Shown piece by piece: positions 10,764-20,437 of a stretch of DNA of 53,532 nucleotides (its first letter is position 1; every line of letters begins with the position of its first letter). The DNA comes from Chara braunii. Lineage: Eukaryota > Streptophyta > Charophyceae > Charales > Characeae. Location: contig BFEA01000262.1 of NCBI GenBank assembly GCA_003427395.1, positions 1,592,545-1,646,076 on the forward strand, given 5' to 3'. The notes beneath the pieces are model-generated. The model was not told where the DNA came from. It made no database searches and worked only from the letters and a program-made list of their open reading frames with translations. Both the position numbers and the translations under genes were made by a program.

Positions 10764-11226
10764 TGCTACCTTAGGACCGTTATAGTTACGCCCGCCGTTC
10801 ACCGGGGCTTCAGTTGCTAGCTTCACCATAATAGGAATTACCAACTTCCTTCACCTTCCGGCACTGGGCAGGCGTCAGCCCCCATACGTAGTCTTACGAC
10901 ATTGCGGAGACCTGTGTTTTTGGTAAACAGTCGCCTGGGCCTGGTCACTGCAACCTCCTGTATAAGAAGGTACCCCTTCTCCCGAAGTTACGGGGCTATT
11001 TTGCCGAGTTCCTTAGAGAGAGTTGTCTCGCGCCCCTAGGTATTCTCTACCTACCTACCTGTGTCGGTTTGAGGTACAGGCACCCACTTATTATTAGTCT
11101 TTCGAGCTTTTCTTGGGAGCATGGCATGAATTACTTCAGTGCCGTAGCACCTAGTACTAGGATGTTAGCTCAGAGTGTTTTCTTCACTCCTTCTCACCTT
11201 GTATCCTTGAACCGATCACCATTTTT
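10398..11226 (-). pseudogene. Plastid-type 23S rRNA fragment
   Basis: The minus strand reads as plastid LSU rRNA. Recognisable blocks include the complements of GAGGGAACCTTTGCACGC (10402), GGGAACAGTAAAGCTTCATA (10616), GTGCGGGTCGGAACTTACCC (10733) and GGGCAGGCGTCAGCCCCCAT (10866). It covers roughly 0.83 kb of the molecule and is abruptly joined to tufA at 11226/11227. One ambiguous base lies at 10637. Small deletions relative to the usual sequence (for example near 10540-10575) suggest a decaying nuclear copy rather than a working plastid gene. Bacterial origin is less likely because tufA and psbC fragments adjoin it. Confidence 0.85.
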
Positions 11227-11580
11227 GACGTGTTTTCAATTCAAGGCCGTGGTACAGTCGCCACAGGCCGAATAGAACGTGGTATCTTAAAATTAGGAGA
11301 TTTTGTTGAATTAATTGGCTTAAACGAAAATCTCGTAGTACTGTTGTTACAGGGCTGAAAATGTTTAGAAGACTTTTAGACCAAGGTTTTGCTGGCGAAA
11401 ATATTGGTGTACTTTTAAGAGGTATTGAGAAAAAAGATATAGAAAGAGGAATGGTAATAGCTCAACCAGGTACCACATACTCGTTTTGAAGCACAAATTT
11501 ATATACTTCGCAAAGAAGAAGGAGGTCGTGATTCTCATTTTTTTGCAGGATATTGTCCTCAATTTTTTGTTCGAACTGCC
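11227..11580 (+). pseudogene. tufA: Plastid tufA fragment (EF-Tu domain 2 to domain 3)
   Basis: The frames give [19 protein letters not shown], then [11 protein letters not shown], then (after a frameshift near 11335) [20 protein letters not shown] and [14 protein letters not shown], then [15 protein letters not shown] and [14 protein letters not shown]. These are EF-Tu domain 2 and the start of domain 3. At least two frameshifts (near 11335 and 11475) make it a pseudogene. tufA is plastid-encoded in many green algae, including several charophytes, but nuclear in land plants, so it is a useful clue to the organism. The upstream GTPase domain is absent; rRNA sequence replaces it. Confidence 0.9.
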
Positions 11581-12014
11581 ATTTTCCTATATTCTATTTT
11601 CTTTTTTTTATTTCATGTGTAATATATAATTCTGTATACTATATATATGATACATATATAGATACATGATATAATATAATATATGATATTCATAAGATAT
11701 GATATTCTCTANTTATATTTATACTTTTATGTAAAAAAAATTGATATTCTATTCTTTGATTGTTTATAGAGAGATATAAATATAGATTATTTATGTTATT
11801 TAGACATGACTTTATCAAGTACTTATTTTTATATATACGTTTTTACATTTTTGCTAAAAAAAAAATAATAATAAAAATCTTTATATGCTTAAAAAGAAAT
11901 CAATCAAAATCTTTTTTTTTGCTTATTAGATTCAAGTTAAAAGGAATTTGTGATTTGTCGTTTTATAATAAAATGAAAAGCATCTCTACAATATGGATTT
12001 TTAGAGGTTTTAAA
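11581..12014. other. AT-rich organelle-like spacer
   Basis: Very AT-rich sequence with runs of TATA and poly(A)/poly(T) and one N at 11712. It looks like plastid intergenic DNA carried along with the neighbouring fragments. I recognise no gene in it. Confidence 0.6.
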
Positions 12015-12385
12015 AGATAACAAAATATTGTACTAGGATTTAGAGTTATATTAGTAATTTTTCTAACATCTCCTCCTCCTGGTGCCCAAGTGTCATAAAG
12101 GCCTCCAAACCAGATTGCTTTTGCTACTAATAATAATGCACCCGTACCTAGTAGAATCAAATGAATGCCTAAATTTCCTAAAATAGTAGTCATCTTATTT
12201 TTGTCCTTCCATACATAACCAAAAAAATAAAAAAACTCTTCTAGAGTTTATGGGCCAATAAGTGCATGATATACACCTCCAAATCCTANAACAGCAGAAG
12301 AAATTAAATGCAAGACCCCAGAGACAAAATAAGGGAATGTATTAATAACTTCTCCACCTGGTTCTATACCCCATCCTAAAGTGTA
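12015..12385 (-). pseudogene. psbC: Plastid psbC (CP43) fragment
   Basis: The minus-strand translation gives [20 protein letters not shown], then FGGVYHALIGP, a stop, then [36 protein letters not shown] and STIFCYLLK. This is the N-terminal third of the photosystem II core antenna CP43, with the conserved [10 protein letters not shown] block. A stop after the LIGP segment, a short insertion after MTTIL and an ambiguous base at 12289 show decay. The reading stops abruptly after YLLK near 12015. Confidence 0.9.
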
Positions 12386-12442
12386 ATATGAGGTGATAAT
12401 GGTCGATTGATTTTCATGTCAATTTACTCTGATTTTGACTCA

Positions 12443-12515
12443 AGGTGACAGGATTCGAACCTATGACCCTCTGTACCCAAAACAGATGCGCCACCAGACC
12501 GTTCACGCTCTCAAA
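12443..12515 (-). pseudogene. trnP: Plastid-type trnP(UGG), degenerate 5' side
   Basis: The minus strand contains CTGTTTTGGGTACAG (anticodon arm, anticodon TGG), GGTTCGAATCCTGTCACC (T arm and acceptor 3' half) and a D-arm-like GGTCTGGTGGCGC. The 5' acceptor half (GAGAGCG) does not pair with the 3' half (CACCTTG), so the molecule would not form a normal cloverleaf. It sits between psbC and nad7 fragments, so it is a transferred remnant. Confidence 0.7.
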
Positions 12516-12766
12516 TGAAACAATCCATGGAATCCTTAATTCATCACTTTAAGCTTTACACGGAGGGTGTGTCTGTACCAACTTCTTCTACGTACACCTG
12601 TGTAGAAGCACCCAAAGGAGAATTTGGTGTATATTTAGTTAGCAACGGAACCAATCCTCCTTATCGTTGTAAAATTCGAGCACGTGGTTTTGCTCATTTA
12701 CAAGGGCTGGATTTTATGTCGAAACATCACATGCTCGCAGATGTGGTTACTATCATAGGTACTCAG
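12515..12766 (+). pseudogene. nad7: Mitochondrial nad7 fragment
   Basis: The open frame reads [58 protein letters not shown] and [17 protein letters not shown]. This is the C-terminal end of plant mitochondrial NADH dehydrogenase subunit 7 (a complex I subunit). It is clearly the mitochondrial type, not plastid ndhH. The gene body upstream is missing and the reading stops at GTQD, where probable plastid cemA sequence begins in the opposite orientation. A mitochondrial piece fused between plastid pieces indicates end-joined organelle DNA. Confidence 0.9.
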
Positions 12767-13115
12767 GATAGGAATAAAACCAATTGTCTCATAAGCTATT
12801 GAATCAATATTAGTAAGAATACCTAAATGAAAAGTTTTTTGTTTTTTTGGATTTTTGGCTTGTTGTGAATNAAAAAAAACACGTTTTTTTTTTCTCCAAG
12901 TTTCTATGTCCTCTATTACTTTTTGAATCCATGATAGTTGCACATTGATTTTTTTTTNATGTAAAATGCTGAGATAAAGACTATCCTTAGAATGTAAAAC
13001 TTCAAATGGAGATAGAAACAGTAAAAAAACTACACTTACTCTATATTTGAACAAAGAATATTGAATAATCCACTTATATTTGTTTAATTCAGAATCTAAC
13101 CTTTTTTTGAAGAAC
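12767..13115 (-). pseudogene. cemA: Probable plastid cemA fragment
   Basis: The minus-strand frame reads KKRLDSELNKYKWIIQYSLF, KKINVQLSWIQKVIEDIETW and [20 protein letters not shown], followed by IPILS. The last block resembles the motif (T)SFHLDIL...[11 protein letters not shown] of long plastid envelope-protein CemA versions in streptophytes. Two ambiguous bases (12871, 12959) lie in poly(A/T) runs. The assignment rests on that motif and the plastid-like context; an unassigned plastid ycf reading frame is the alternative. Confidence 0.5.
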
Positions 13116-13154
13116 TGTGGATAATTGGATAGACAGAGAGGAGAGACGGGGTTT

Positions 13155-13231
13155 GGGACACTGGACCCGGTTTCTAGCACAAGCCTATTCTGGGTATTGG
13201 CCACAGTCAGTGCCAAAAAAAAAAAAAAAAA
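13155..13231 (+). repeat. Degenerate copy of the hairpin tail with poly(A)
   Basis: GGGACACTGGACCCGGTTTC at 13157 matches the first stem-loop of the shared tail with weakened pairing, and 17 A follow at 13215-13231. The second hairpin is not preserved. It begins right after the organelle island. Confidence 0.6.
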
Positions 13232-13282
13232 CCGACGAGGAAAGTTAGGAAACCACAATCTCAGATTTTGCCACAGGAGTTC

Positions 13283-13995
13283 TTTTTTTTTTTTTTTTTT
13301 TTTTGGGTGGTGGGGAAGCATCACCTGCTGGAAAAGGGTCCAGCATCCCATATACGGAATGAATTTGGAGGATATCAGGACAAGAGTCTTGAGAGACACC
13401 TGCCAGCATGGCTTACGTAGGCTGTAACACAACTTGTCGATCTGCAGGCTGGAATCTGTGTCTTCTCGAGCCCGCTTCTGCCTTGTGCCAGTCGTTCCGT
13501 CGTATGCGGAATCTTTTATCCTTTACGTCTGCTACCTTGCCACCTACCAGCCACTCCTTCGTGAAAATTTACCATGATTATCGGCTGCTGTTCCACCGTC
13601 CAGCATGCAGTGTCTTGTCTCTTGCCACTTATACAGGATGATCTCTGCCTGAATCGATGTCCTTGTCTCCGCCCATGGTATCTTCTCGCTTGGAGTTGAA
13701 AGGCCTTCAATAGTTCTTCTAGCACCTTTCTTTCCATATAGAACAGAGTGTTACCTTGCTGATCATTCCGGACCAGATCTTCTCGGTCTTCCGAAAGGAA
13801 GCAGGGACATTAGTCCATAGGAGTTGGATGGGGTGTTCGGGGAGGGGGCTCGGGAAGAGAGAGAATCCCAGCGGTCCGATGCCCTAACAAAGTATTCCAT
13901 CGCTTCTCTACAACGTAGTAGGCAGTGTAGCATATCTTCTGGTTCATTTTCTGAAAATACCACGCATAAGTCTGAGACTCTGACATACTGAACTG
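13283..13995 (-). mobile_element. 5'-truncated LINE 3' end with hairpin tail
   Basis: On the minus strand the order is: a zf-RVT-like block (LCVVFSENEPEDMLHCLLRC, about 13905-13965), a C-terminal IWKER-like region (about 13720-13740), a degraded UTR, hairpin 1 of the shared tail (GCTGGA 13327-13332 with TCCAGC 13339-13344 on the plus strand) and a 22-nt A-tail seen as T at 13283-13304. Hairpin 2 is truncated. This copy shows directly that the hairpin tail is the 3' end of a LINE mRNA in this genome. Confidence 0.75.
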
Positions 13996-14040
13996 TTTGG
14001 GTTGTTCTTACTTTTTTTTTTTTTTTTTTTCTGAATCAGA

Positions 14041-14088
14041 TGTACTGCTCCCCACGAATAGACTGGAGCTTTACCCAAAAAAAAAAAA
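14041..14088 (+). repeat. Tail fragment: hairpin 2 plus poly(A)
   Basis: GCTCC 14047-14051 pairs with GGAGC 14065-14069 around the loop CCACGAATAGACT. Twelve A follow at 14077-14088. It abuts a T-run at 14011-14032, so two A-tailed inserts meet here in opposite orientation. Confidence 0.8.
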
Positions 14089-14265
14089 GATGTGCAACCA
14101 TTGGTTGACAGGTAGCGCTACGTATGAGATAAGCAATTGGAGGCTTCTGATTTTGACCGGTTGGATTGATTTGAATTTTTTTTCCATGGTAATTGTGAGA
14201 TCTGAGTGGTGTCCTGACCGATTAACTTCAGCCATCTATTTGCAATTGTGGGATCAGGATCCTTA

Positions 14266-14751
14266 GGCAAGGACCCCACAGGACCGCGGAAAGGAAAACT
14301 TTGCCGCAAAACTGTTTCCAGGACCCCACAGCCTGCCCCAAACGTCCTGGACCGATGATTGCGGCTTGGAAAAACATCGTTTTGTGTTTTCACATAGTCC
14401 GCGGCCTGGAAAAGTCTCACGGGAGGATTCCTCGCCAAAATTTTGTGCCGACTCTAGAGGGTAGGGGGGAGGGCATGTCTTTCCTGGAAAAGTCTCACGG
14501 GAGGCAGCAGCCAATAGCGATGAAGAGTGCCACCAAAAAAAAATAAAAAAAAATGGAAAAAAAGAACAAAACAAACGTGTGCCAACGGAAACAGGCAACG
14601 ATTGGCTCAACTGATTTCCAAAGGGTTTTCCAACTGCATTTGGTCCTCTGCGATGGGGTCCCGGAAAAAGTACTTTCGACTTTCAAAAATGACTTCCCCG
14701 CTTTTCATGGGCAAACGTCTTTTCCATCCGCACTGCAGTGGGGTCCTTGCC
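14266..14751. mobile_element. TIR element (MITE) with TTA target duplication, copy 1
   Basis: The 14-bp terminal inverted repeats GGCAAGGACCCCAC (14266-14279 and complement 14738-14751) are flanked on both sides by the direct trinucleotide TTA (14263-14265, 14752-14754). The subterminal regions are rich in GGACCCCAC and GCGGAAAGGAAAA motifs shared with the elements at 15293-16387. A TTA duplication is typical of PIF/Harbinger. There is no transposase. An A-rich patch at 14534-14570 may be a nested insertion. Confidence 0.85.
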
Positions 14752-14932
14752 TTAGAATTGAGGAGGAGGAAGTTGTACTCCCAGTTTAACTGTGTATTCA
14801 TGGATGTGGACACTTGTGTGTGTTCTACGATTTTTGCTTCTGCCTGGTGTCCAGGCCCATGTGGCTGGGTTGAATTGCAAATCCTGAATTGCCGTATCCG
14901 TTCTGAAGACTGTTTTTGGCCATGGCCCCAGC

Positions 14933-14990
14933 GCAACCCCTGAAGATGGCCACTACACTGGCAGAGCGGCCGAAACATGTGTAGGGTTAT
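14933..14990 (+). ncRNA. Type I hammerhead ribozyme motif
   Basis: All core elements are in order. Stem I is AACCC 14935-14939 pairing with GGGTT 14984-14988. CTGAAGA lies at 14940-14946. Stem II is GGCC 14948-14951 with GGCC 14968-14971, leaving one bulged T at 14947. GAAA follows at 14972-14975. A minimal stem III is AC 14975-14976 with GT 14981-14982 around a four-base loop. The cleavage triplet is GTA 14981-14983. Self-cleavage would fall after 14983. Minimal stem III type I hammerheads are known from Penelope-like elements and retrozymes. The bulged T beside the core is the one weak point. Confidence 0.7.
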
Positions 14991-15199
14991 TGCCAGTCGG
15001 TGCTTTCACGTTATGGGGATTTGCGTCACCTTTTCCTACTGTCAGCTATGGTTTGAAAAATGGTGGTGCAGCGTTGGTTATCGTAATATCGTTGCTCCAA
15101 AGGCCCTGAAGAAATGTTGGGGGTTGACTGACGCCATATTATAATAAAATGGCAAAGCTATGCATCCCCGCAAGCCTCGTCGGCTGAATAAGCTGCCGC

Positions 15200-15270
15200 C
15201 AACGGGCCTAGCTGAGTCGGTACATCCATGGACTGTTGGAATATACCGACCAAAGTTCGAGTCCAGATAG
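15200..15270 (+). repeat. tRNA-like sequence (possible SINE head)
   Basis: A box A-like TAGCTGAGTCGGTA (15208-15221) and a box B-like AGTTCGAGTCC (15254-15264) lie at tRNA-like spacing. The acceptor arms do not pair, so this is a tRNA-derived remnant or SINE promoter rather than a working tRNA gene. Confidence 0.5.
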
Positions 15271-15292
15271 AATCAGATGTACAGCATAACTA

Positions 15293-15508
15293 AGGGTCGG
15301 ATCCCACACTACATACGGTAAGTAAAAAGTACCCTTTGCTGGATCCCACATGTTTCCGCGTGCGTAGGGGTCGCTTCAATATTTTCGGCTGAGTGGAAAC
15401 GTTCGACGATGTGGCAGGTAGAGAGTGACTGGCGCCCCAGAAATTTGGAGCAAAGCACAAGAGTGCTCTACCCATACCCCGTTCCGAATAAAGAGGGCGG
15501 GTTTTTAT

Positions 15509-15555
<47 letters not shown>

Positions 15556-15799
15556 CCGTGTGCTGAACCTGGTTCGTCCATTGTCCCTAAGCAGGGTGTG
15601 CTTGGCGCCCGCTGTAATGTCCATTTTTTTTATCCGCGCGGAGACCTGCCCAACGAAACGGGGCACAATTGTCGGCAAAGCTCCACCAATGCCGGAGTTG
15701 TAGAGTCCCCGTTTTCTTTTACGGCCTGAATGGCCTGCCTCCAGCTTTTTTGTTTCTTTTTCAATTTCTTTTTCGGGAAGTAGTGTGGGATCCGACCCT
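15293..15799. mobile_element. TIR element with perfect 20-bp inverted repeats
   Basis: AGGGTCGGATCCCACACTAC (15293-15312) is exactly complementary to 15780-15799. The left end is preceded by TA and the right end followed by TA; in trinucleotides the flanks are TAA on the left and TTA on the right. A 45-nt T-run at 15511-15555 suggests a nested retroinsert. No transposase is visible. Its right end abuts the next element, sharing the TTA. Confidence 0.85.
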
Positions 15800-15801
15800 T
15801 A

Positions 15802-16387
15802 GGTCGGACCCCCACAGGAATGCGGAAAGGAAAAACTTTGCCGTGCAAGTGTTTCCGGGACCCCACACCTCGCGGAAAAGATTACGGAAAGACCGAAATG
15901 TCTTCCAAAAACCATATTCCGGGACCCACAGCCCGCATTTCGTGGCCTGGAAGATCGCCTGTGGACGTTTTCACATCGTCCACGGTCTGGAAAACGGCGA
16001 ATGGAGGAAATCACGCCGCAAATTTGTGCCGAAAGCCGAGGTTGGCCCCCTGAGCTGTCTTGAACTTTTCCAAAACCAGGTCCCGTGGACGGACCACGGA
16101 TTGTTCGTCCATGCATTGTCCGATGTCGGTGGAACATGTGACCCTGGAGTGAATTGTAGCACGGCCATTTCCTGAGGTCCACCCACGGCCTCCCGGACAA
16201 CAACCACTTTCCTTTTTCGGACTTCACCCACCAAACTTTCCTTTTACGGAAGAAAAAATACCACTTTGCCGCAAAACACTCTCCGCCGTGGGGTCCCGGA
16301 AAAACTCTTTTCCAATTGTCCAAAACAACTTGCCTGTTTTTCGTGGCCACACGTCTTTTCCATCCGCACCGCAGTGGGGCCCGACCC
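15802..16387. mobile_element. TIR element (MITE), copy 2 of the GGACCCCAC family
   Basis: The left end GGTCGGACCCCCACAGG (15802) mirrors the right end GTGGGGCCCGACCC (16374-16387). The subterminal sequences match the element at 14266-14751 closely (GCGGAAAGGAAAA near the left end, GTCTTTTCCATCCGCAC near the right). It is flanked by TTA on the left and TAA on the right. Together with the element at 15293 it forms a composite whose outer flanks are both TAA. Confidence 0.75.
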
Positions 16388-16580
16388 TAATCCCTTATCA
16401 TCCAGGGCTCATCAGTTCAATGATGATACGTCAAGGCCGTCGCCCTTGTGTACGAAAAAAAAAACAATAAGAGAAAGAGCTGCCAGAATTCCTACGAGTA
16501 CTAGCGTCTCCTTGAGCCCAGCAAATCCAAAGGTGGGGAAAAAGGATCCAGGCACTCCGGCTGGGCGCAGCGCTACCTGG

Positions 16581-16852
16581 AGCGCTGCGCCCCAGTGCAC
16601 AGAATGCGGTGCACAGCCCGGGCTGGTTGGCAGCCCTAAGCACGAAGGCACGTTGGTACGGCGCGGCATTGGAAGTTGGGGAAGGGTTGGATGCAAGTTG
16701 CTGGGCGCCGCGCTACCGGGAGCGCTGCGCCTGGTAGCGCTGCGCCCCAGGGCACAGAATGCGGTGCACAGCCCGGGCTGGTTGGCGGCCCTTAGTGTGA
16801 ACGCACGTTGGTACGGCGCGGCGTTGGAAGTTGGGGAAGGGTTGGATGCAAG
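16581..16852. repeat. Two 117-bp direct repeats, 155-bp period
   Basis: The units 16581-16697 and 16736-16852 are nearly identical, both starting AGCGCTGCGCCCCAG and ending GGGTTGGATGCAAG. Each contains short palindromes of AGCGCTGCGC type. They are GC-rich relative to the flanks. I cannot assign a function; a tandem duplication inside an unknown element is the simplest reading. Confidence 0.85.
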
Positions 16853-17585
16853 CAGGATGGCATCGGTGCGTTGAGGAGGGCGGTTTGGGAGGCGCTGGTT
16901 GTCTGGAGATGGTGAATTGTAGGGTTTGGTGGCTATACAACGGTGAGGTAAGTACGGCATCTGGTGGGGCCCTTTGCACATCTCTTTCATCCTCCGACAT
17001 CGGCAAGGAAGCAAGCTCGGTTTGTGGTGCGTGCCTTTGTCATAACTTCTTTCCTTCCACCCCTCACTTTTCTCGTTCTGAGCGGCGTTTGCAGCACCTT
17101 TGTTTGCTTGAACCTTCATGGAACTCGTCGGCGGGTTCGGCGAGGATGCACTATGACACCCTCCGCTTGGTGTTTCGAGGTGGGGGGTGCCCAGTTGGTG
17201 CCTTCGTAGGCTGGCAAAGGAGTCGTTGCTAGGGTTTGACTATCAAAGTGGCCAGCAGGGGAGGGGAGGTGTTCTTCTCTTATGAAGGTGGTGGGAGGTG
17301 AGTTTGGGCGGAAGGAGGAGAGCTGCATTATGTGGAGACCAGGGCGACGAAGTTGAAGATGGCGATGGCGATGGGAGATTTCCTAAAGAATCAGTGGAAG
17401 CAATGGACGTTGTCAGGATCTTGACTGAGCGGCTGTCAGTATCATTCACTTGGAGGTGGTTGATTGTTTGTGTTTCACGAATATGGAGGCCGCCTGTTCA
17501 CAGTTTGAATAGAGGATAATGTGTGTTTTTCGCGTTTTTTAGGAAGGGGTCAAGATTTGTTTGATAGTCCTCGCCCCAGTATCTC
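16853..17585. other. No gene recognised; ends in the 3' signature of the array repeat
   Basis: There are short open frames on both strands but no recognisable domain. The stretch ends with GCCCCAGTATCTCAA (about 17572-17586), a signature also found at the 3' side of the array repeats near 22225 and 32762, so at least its end belongs to that family. Confidence 0.5.
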
Positions 17586-17600
17586 AAAAGATTTTCTGGA

Positions 17601-18076
17601 TTAGATCATGGTTCCCATTTTCTTCTTGAGGATGACGAGTCTGTAGGCCTGAGTAGGTCGATTGCTATGTTCTAACCTGAATTTTCTGTTTGAAAAATTC
17701 CTAATCAACTTCAAATTTCTTTCAATAGTACTTCTCTGCTTTTTCAAAATTTCAATTCCTAAGTGGTGGTTCTTAATCCTTGACTTCGTTTTTCCAATTC
17801 TACTCAATAATATCTCTCGACTCTTGACTCGCAATGACTTCACAATCGGTAATTCCTTAAATCGATAATTACAATAGTATGTTGCTGACTCTGGATTGTG
17901 AAAGTATGTTACTAAATCCTGTTCCCAATTTTCAAATCTCTGATTGTTCGATGAAATCTCCGTTTTCGACGCATGGAAATTGAATGTCCTGATTGATGGA
18001 CTGTGTGGAGTCTGAAACCCTAAATTCACAAGTGTTCTTGCACCTTTTTTCGCACTGGTTGTGGAGAGACTCACTT
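17601..18076 (-). CDS. Hypothetical 140-aa basic open frame, unassigned
   Basis: The minus-strand frame from the T-run down to 17601 encodes a Lys/Arg/Ser-rich sequence including NFHASKTEISSNN and RSTIERNLKLIRNF. I recognise no family. It is AT-rich compared with its neighbours. Its apparent N-terminus is the LINE insertion point, so in the pre-insertion locus the frame would have continued into 21093 and beyond. It may be chance. Confidence 0.2.
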
Positions 18077-18090
18077 TTTTTTTTTTTTTT

Positions 18091-18150
18091 NNNNNNNNNN
18101 NNNNNNNNNNNNNNNNNNNNNNNNNNNNNNNNNNNNNNNNNNNNNNNNNN
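18091..18150. other. Assembly gap (60 N)
   Basis: A run of 60 N falls in the LINE A-tail, between a T-run and AACACACCCCCGCC. The tail length is therefore unknown. Confidence 0.99.
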
Positions 18151-18189
18151 AACACACCCCCGCCAGTGTTAGAGGTGCTGATAAGAGCA

Positions 18190-18262
18190 GACACCACTAA
18201 CACCTGGGGAGAGGCTCCATCTATTGGTGGGGAGCATCACCTGCTGGGAAACGGGCCCAGCG
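18190..18262 (-). repeat. Double-hairpin tail of the minus-strand LINE
   Basis: On the plus strand, hairpin 2 arms are GCTCC 18214-18218 and GGAGC 18231-18235. Hairpin 1 arms are GCTGGG 18243-18248 and CCCAGC 18256-18261. The distal TCTGCTCTTATCAG block is shared with the tail at 36400-36548. Confidence 0.85.
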
Positions 18263-19206
18263 TCCCATATACAGATTGAATTTGCAGCATGTCAGAGTCA
18301 GAAACATTGTGGAAGAATCCTGCCAGCATTGATTACCCTGGTATCCAGGGGATGACTGAGCAGGAGGTAGGGGAGGGGGGGGACCTCTACACCTTGAAAC
18401 CGGCGCCAGGTACCTACTGTAACTCTCTAGTTCCTCCCTTCCCCCACCCAGTCTAACAGCATACAGATTGCCAGTAACAGTGATAGATATGTCCAACCCC
18501 TATGAGAGGTGACCTGAAGAGCCCTGGCCTATTGTAGTTGAAAGTGACCTCTTCACCCGAAGTGGGGCGCCAGTTATTTCCATCCTATCTACCCAATTCA
18601 ACTATCTGTTTGTCTGGGAAGAAGGTTTTGAAAAGAGTCGGGAACTGGTTTGACGAAGCCTCACTCACTTGGCTCTCTACCATACCAGGACATTGGAACC
18701 AGAGCGTTCTGAGGTAGTGGGAAGAGCTGCGGGAATTGCTGGGCCGGACTCAGAGGGATTGAGGGGTCCACCGCAGTCCAGTCGTTGAACTCCAACTTGT
18801 AGTTCCTGTTGAAAAGTCGATCTTCTTCCGTCTCAGCGCCCTCCCATTTCACCTTCCCTATCTTTCCCCCTTCCTTTCCTCCCAGCCAGTTGCTGCTAAA
18901 TTATTTGAAAATTTGAGAGATTTCTGTCTTAGATGAATTGAGCTGGATTTTTTCTTTCAAGTTGGTCCATAGGTGCTGTATATGATTTTGGATTTGTTGT
19001 TTGATACCTTCGGTGAATTCTGGGCCATCTAGTCTGGCATCTTCCCATTCAAAAGTACTTCTTCTCTTCCAGATGGCCCAAAGCACCGCCCTTCTCCCTA
19101 GAATGAAAAGGTTTTGAGTAAATGTATCTTCTAGGTCAGGAGACCAATGTTCTAGCAGGATTGCCTTCCAATCCCATGGCCATCCCTGCGTAGTTTCTAG
19201 TTGTTC

Positions 19207-19941
19207 TCAGATTCTATCCCACCACGGCCATAGCCAGATGGAGCCAGGGCACTCGAGGAAGATGTGTTCGATTGTTTCTGGAATCTTTCTACTCGGGTAT
19301 ACAGATTTACATAGTTTGCACCAGGGATCTGCACTACCACTCGCTTCTAACGAGGATCTATCTGCCAGCCAGTCTTTTGTGGGCAGGCACCGGTGTTCTA
19401 TCTGCCACTGGAGAGAGGCTACTTTCGAAGGTTTGATGTTGGAATCCTTAAACCATTGGATGTTTCTGAGTTCTTCCTTGTTGATATTCAGCTGTTTCAT
19501 CCATCTCTCCCTCACCCTATCTTTTAGATTGAGTTTTGGCCTGAGCATACGGTAAGTCGATTTGACTGATAGAGTGTGTAAGTGCCTGCTGAATTTCCTG
19601 TTGTACTTCTTTTGGGTTCCCCACGACCAATCTATTGGTTCAATGGGTAGCTGTGAAATGGGTGTGGATGGTCTGAAGGCAAGGTATGACTGAGCATCTA
19701 GTGGCAGAACTCTGATTCTGAATATCGAACTCTCCGGGGTCCAGACGGGAGCAAGGTCTTTGTTGCAAGTTAGGACATTGTCCTCCCTTAATACCCACGG
19801 GGCAATCAATGCCTCGTTATCGGGGGATAGGAGGATGTTACCTACCTTTCGTGGCACCTCCCTTGTCGCCACCCAATCGTTAACCTGTAATTTCCTTCCT
19901 TTCCTGAGTACCCTGAACCACTCAATGGGAATCAGTTCCAC
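19207..19941 (-). pseudogene. LINE family 2 connection region and zf-RVT finger
   Basis: The 244-aa frame contains YRMLRPKLNLKDRVRERW, then CKLCKS and PETIEHIFLECPGSIWLWPW, the C-x2-C...H-x4-C zinc-binding domain. It closes with TGA after DRI, where the aligned family expects Trp. Downstream, the 18901-19086 frame continues with AIWKRRSTFEW and a Gln/Lys-rich helix, and 18661-18852 gives NDWTAVDPSIPL, the ORF2 end. Confidence 0.9.
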
Positions 19942-20437
19942 GATTTTGTCTAGATGATTTTGTATGTGGTGGCAGTGTTTTAATTTCCTTTGGAGGTGAT
20001 GGGGAGAGATCCAGTCCCGAGAGTCTTCGTCCCAAATGTCCCTGATCCTGGTTACTCCCTTCTTAATCCAGTTCTTCCATGGGATATCATTGCAGTGTAG
20101 CGTGGTTCCATGATGGTCCCTGATCCAGGTGTTGTTGAAAAGTTGTTGTTTAAATTGCTTCCCATCGTTGAGCGAATTGTTTATCCGGTAAGGGTAATTT
20201 CCTCCAGGTCTTGAGAATAGTGGGCCTGTCGTTAGTGATGTCTATCCTTACTGCCTCCCTGTTAGTCATGTGGTCTGAGTTTATTTTTTTGGATGTACCT
20301 CTAGGGATCGGCCAGTCTCTATTTTCTAGCCACATGGCAGGATCTATAGCCTCCCCTGTCTGGGGGGCCAGTCTTTTCAGTTGTTCCCAGGCAAGACCTT
20401 TCCACGGCGTTTGGGGGTTAAGTAATAATCTCTTCAC

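Noticed and set aside
10398-11226. Bacterial contamination as source of the 23S sequence
   Set aside because: Direct junctions with plastid tufA and psbC and mitochondrial nad7, plus decay, fit organelle-to-nucleus transfer better.
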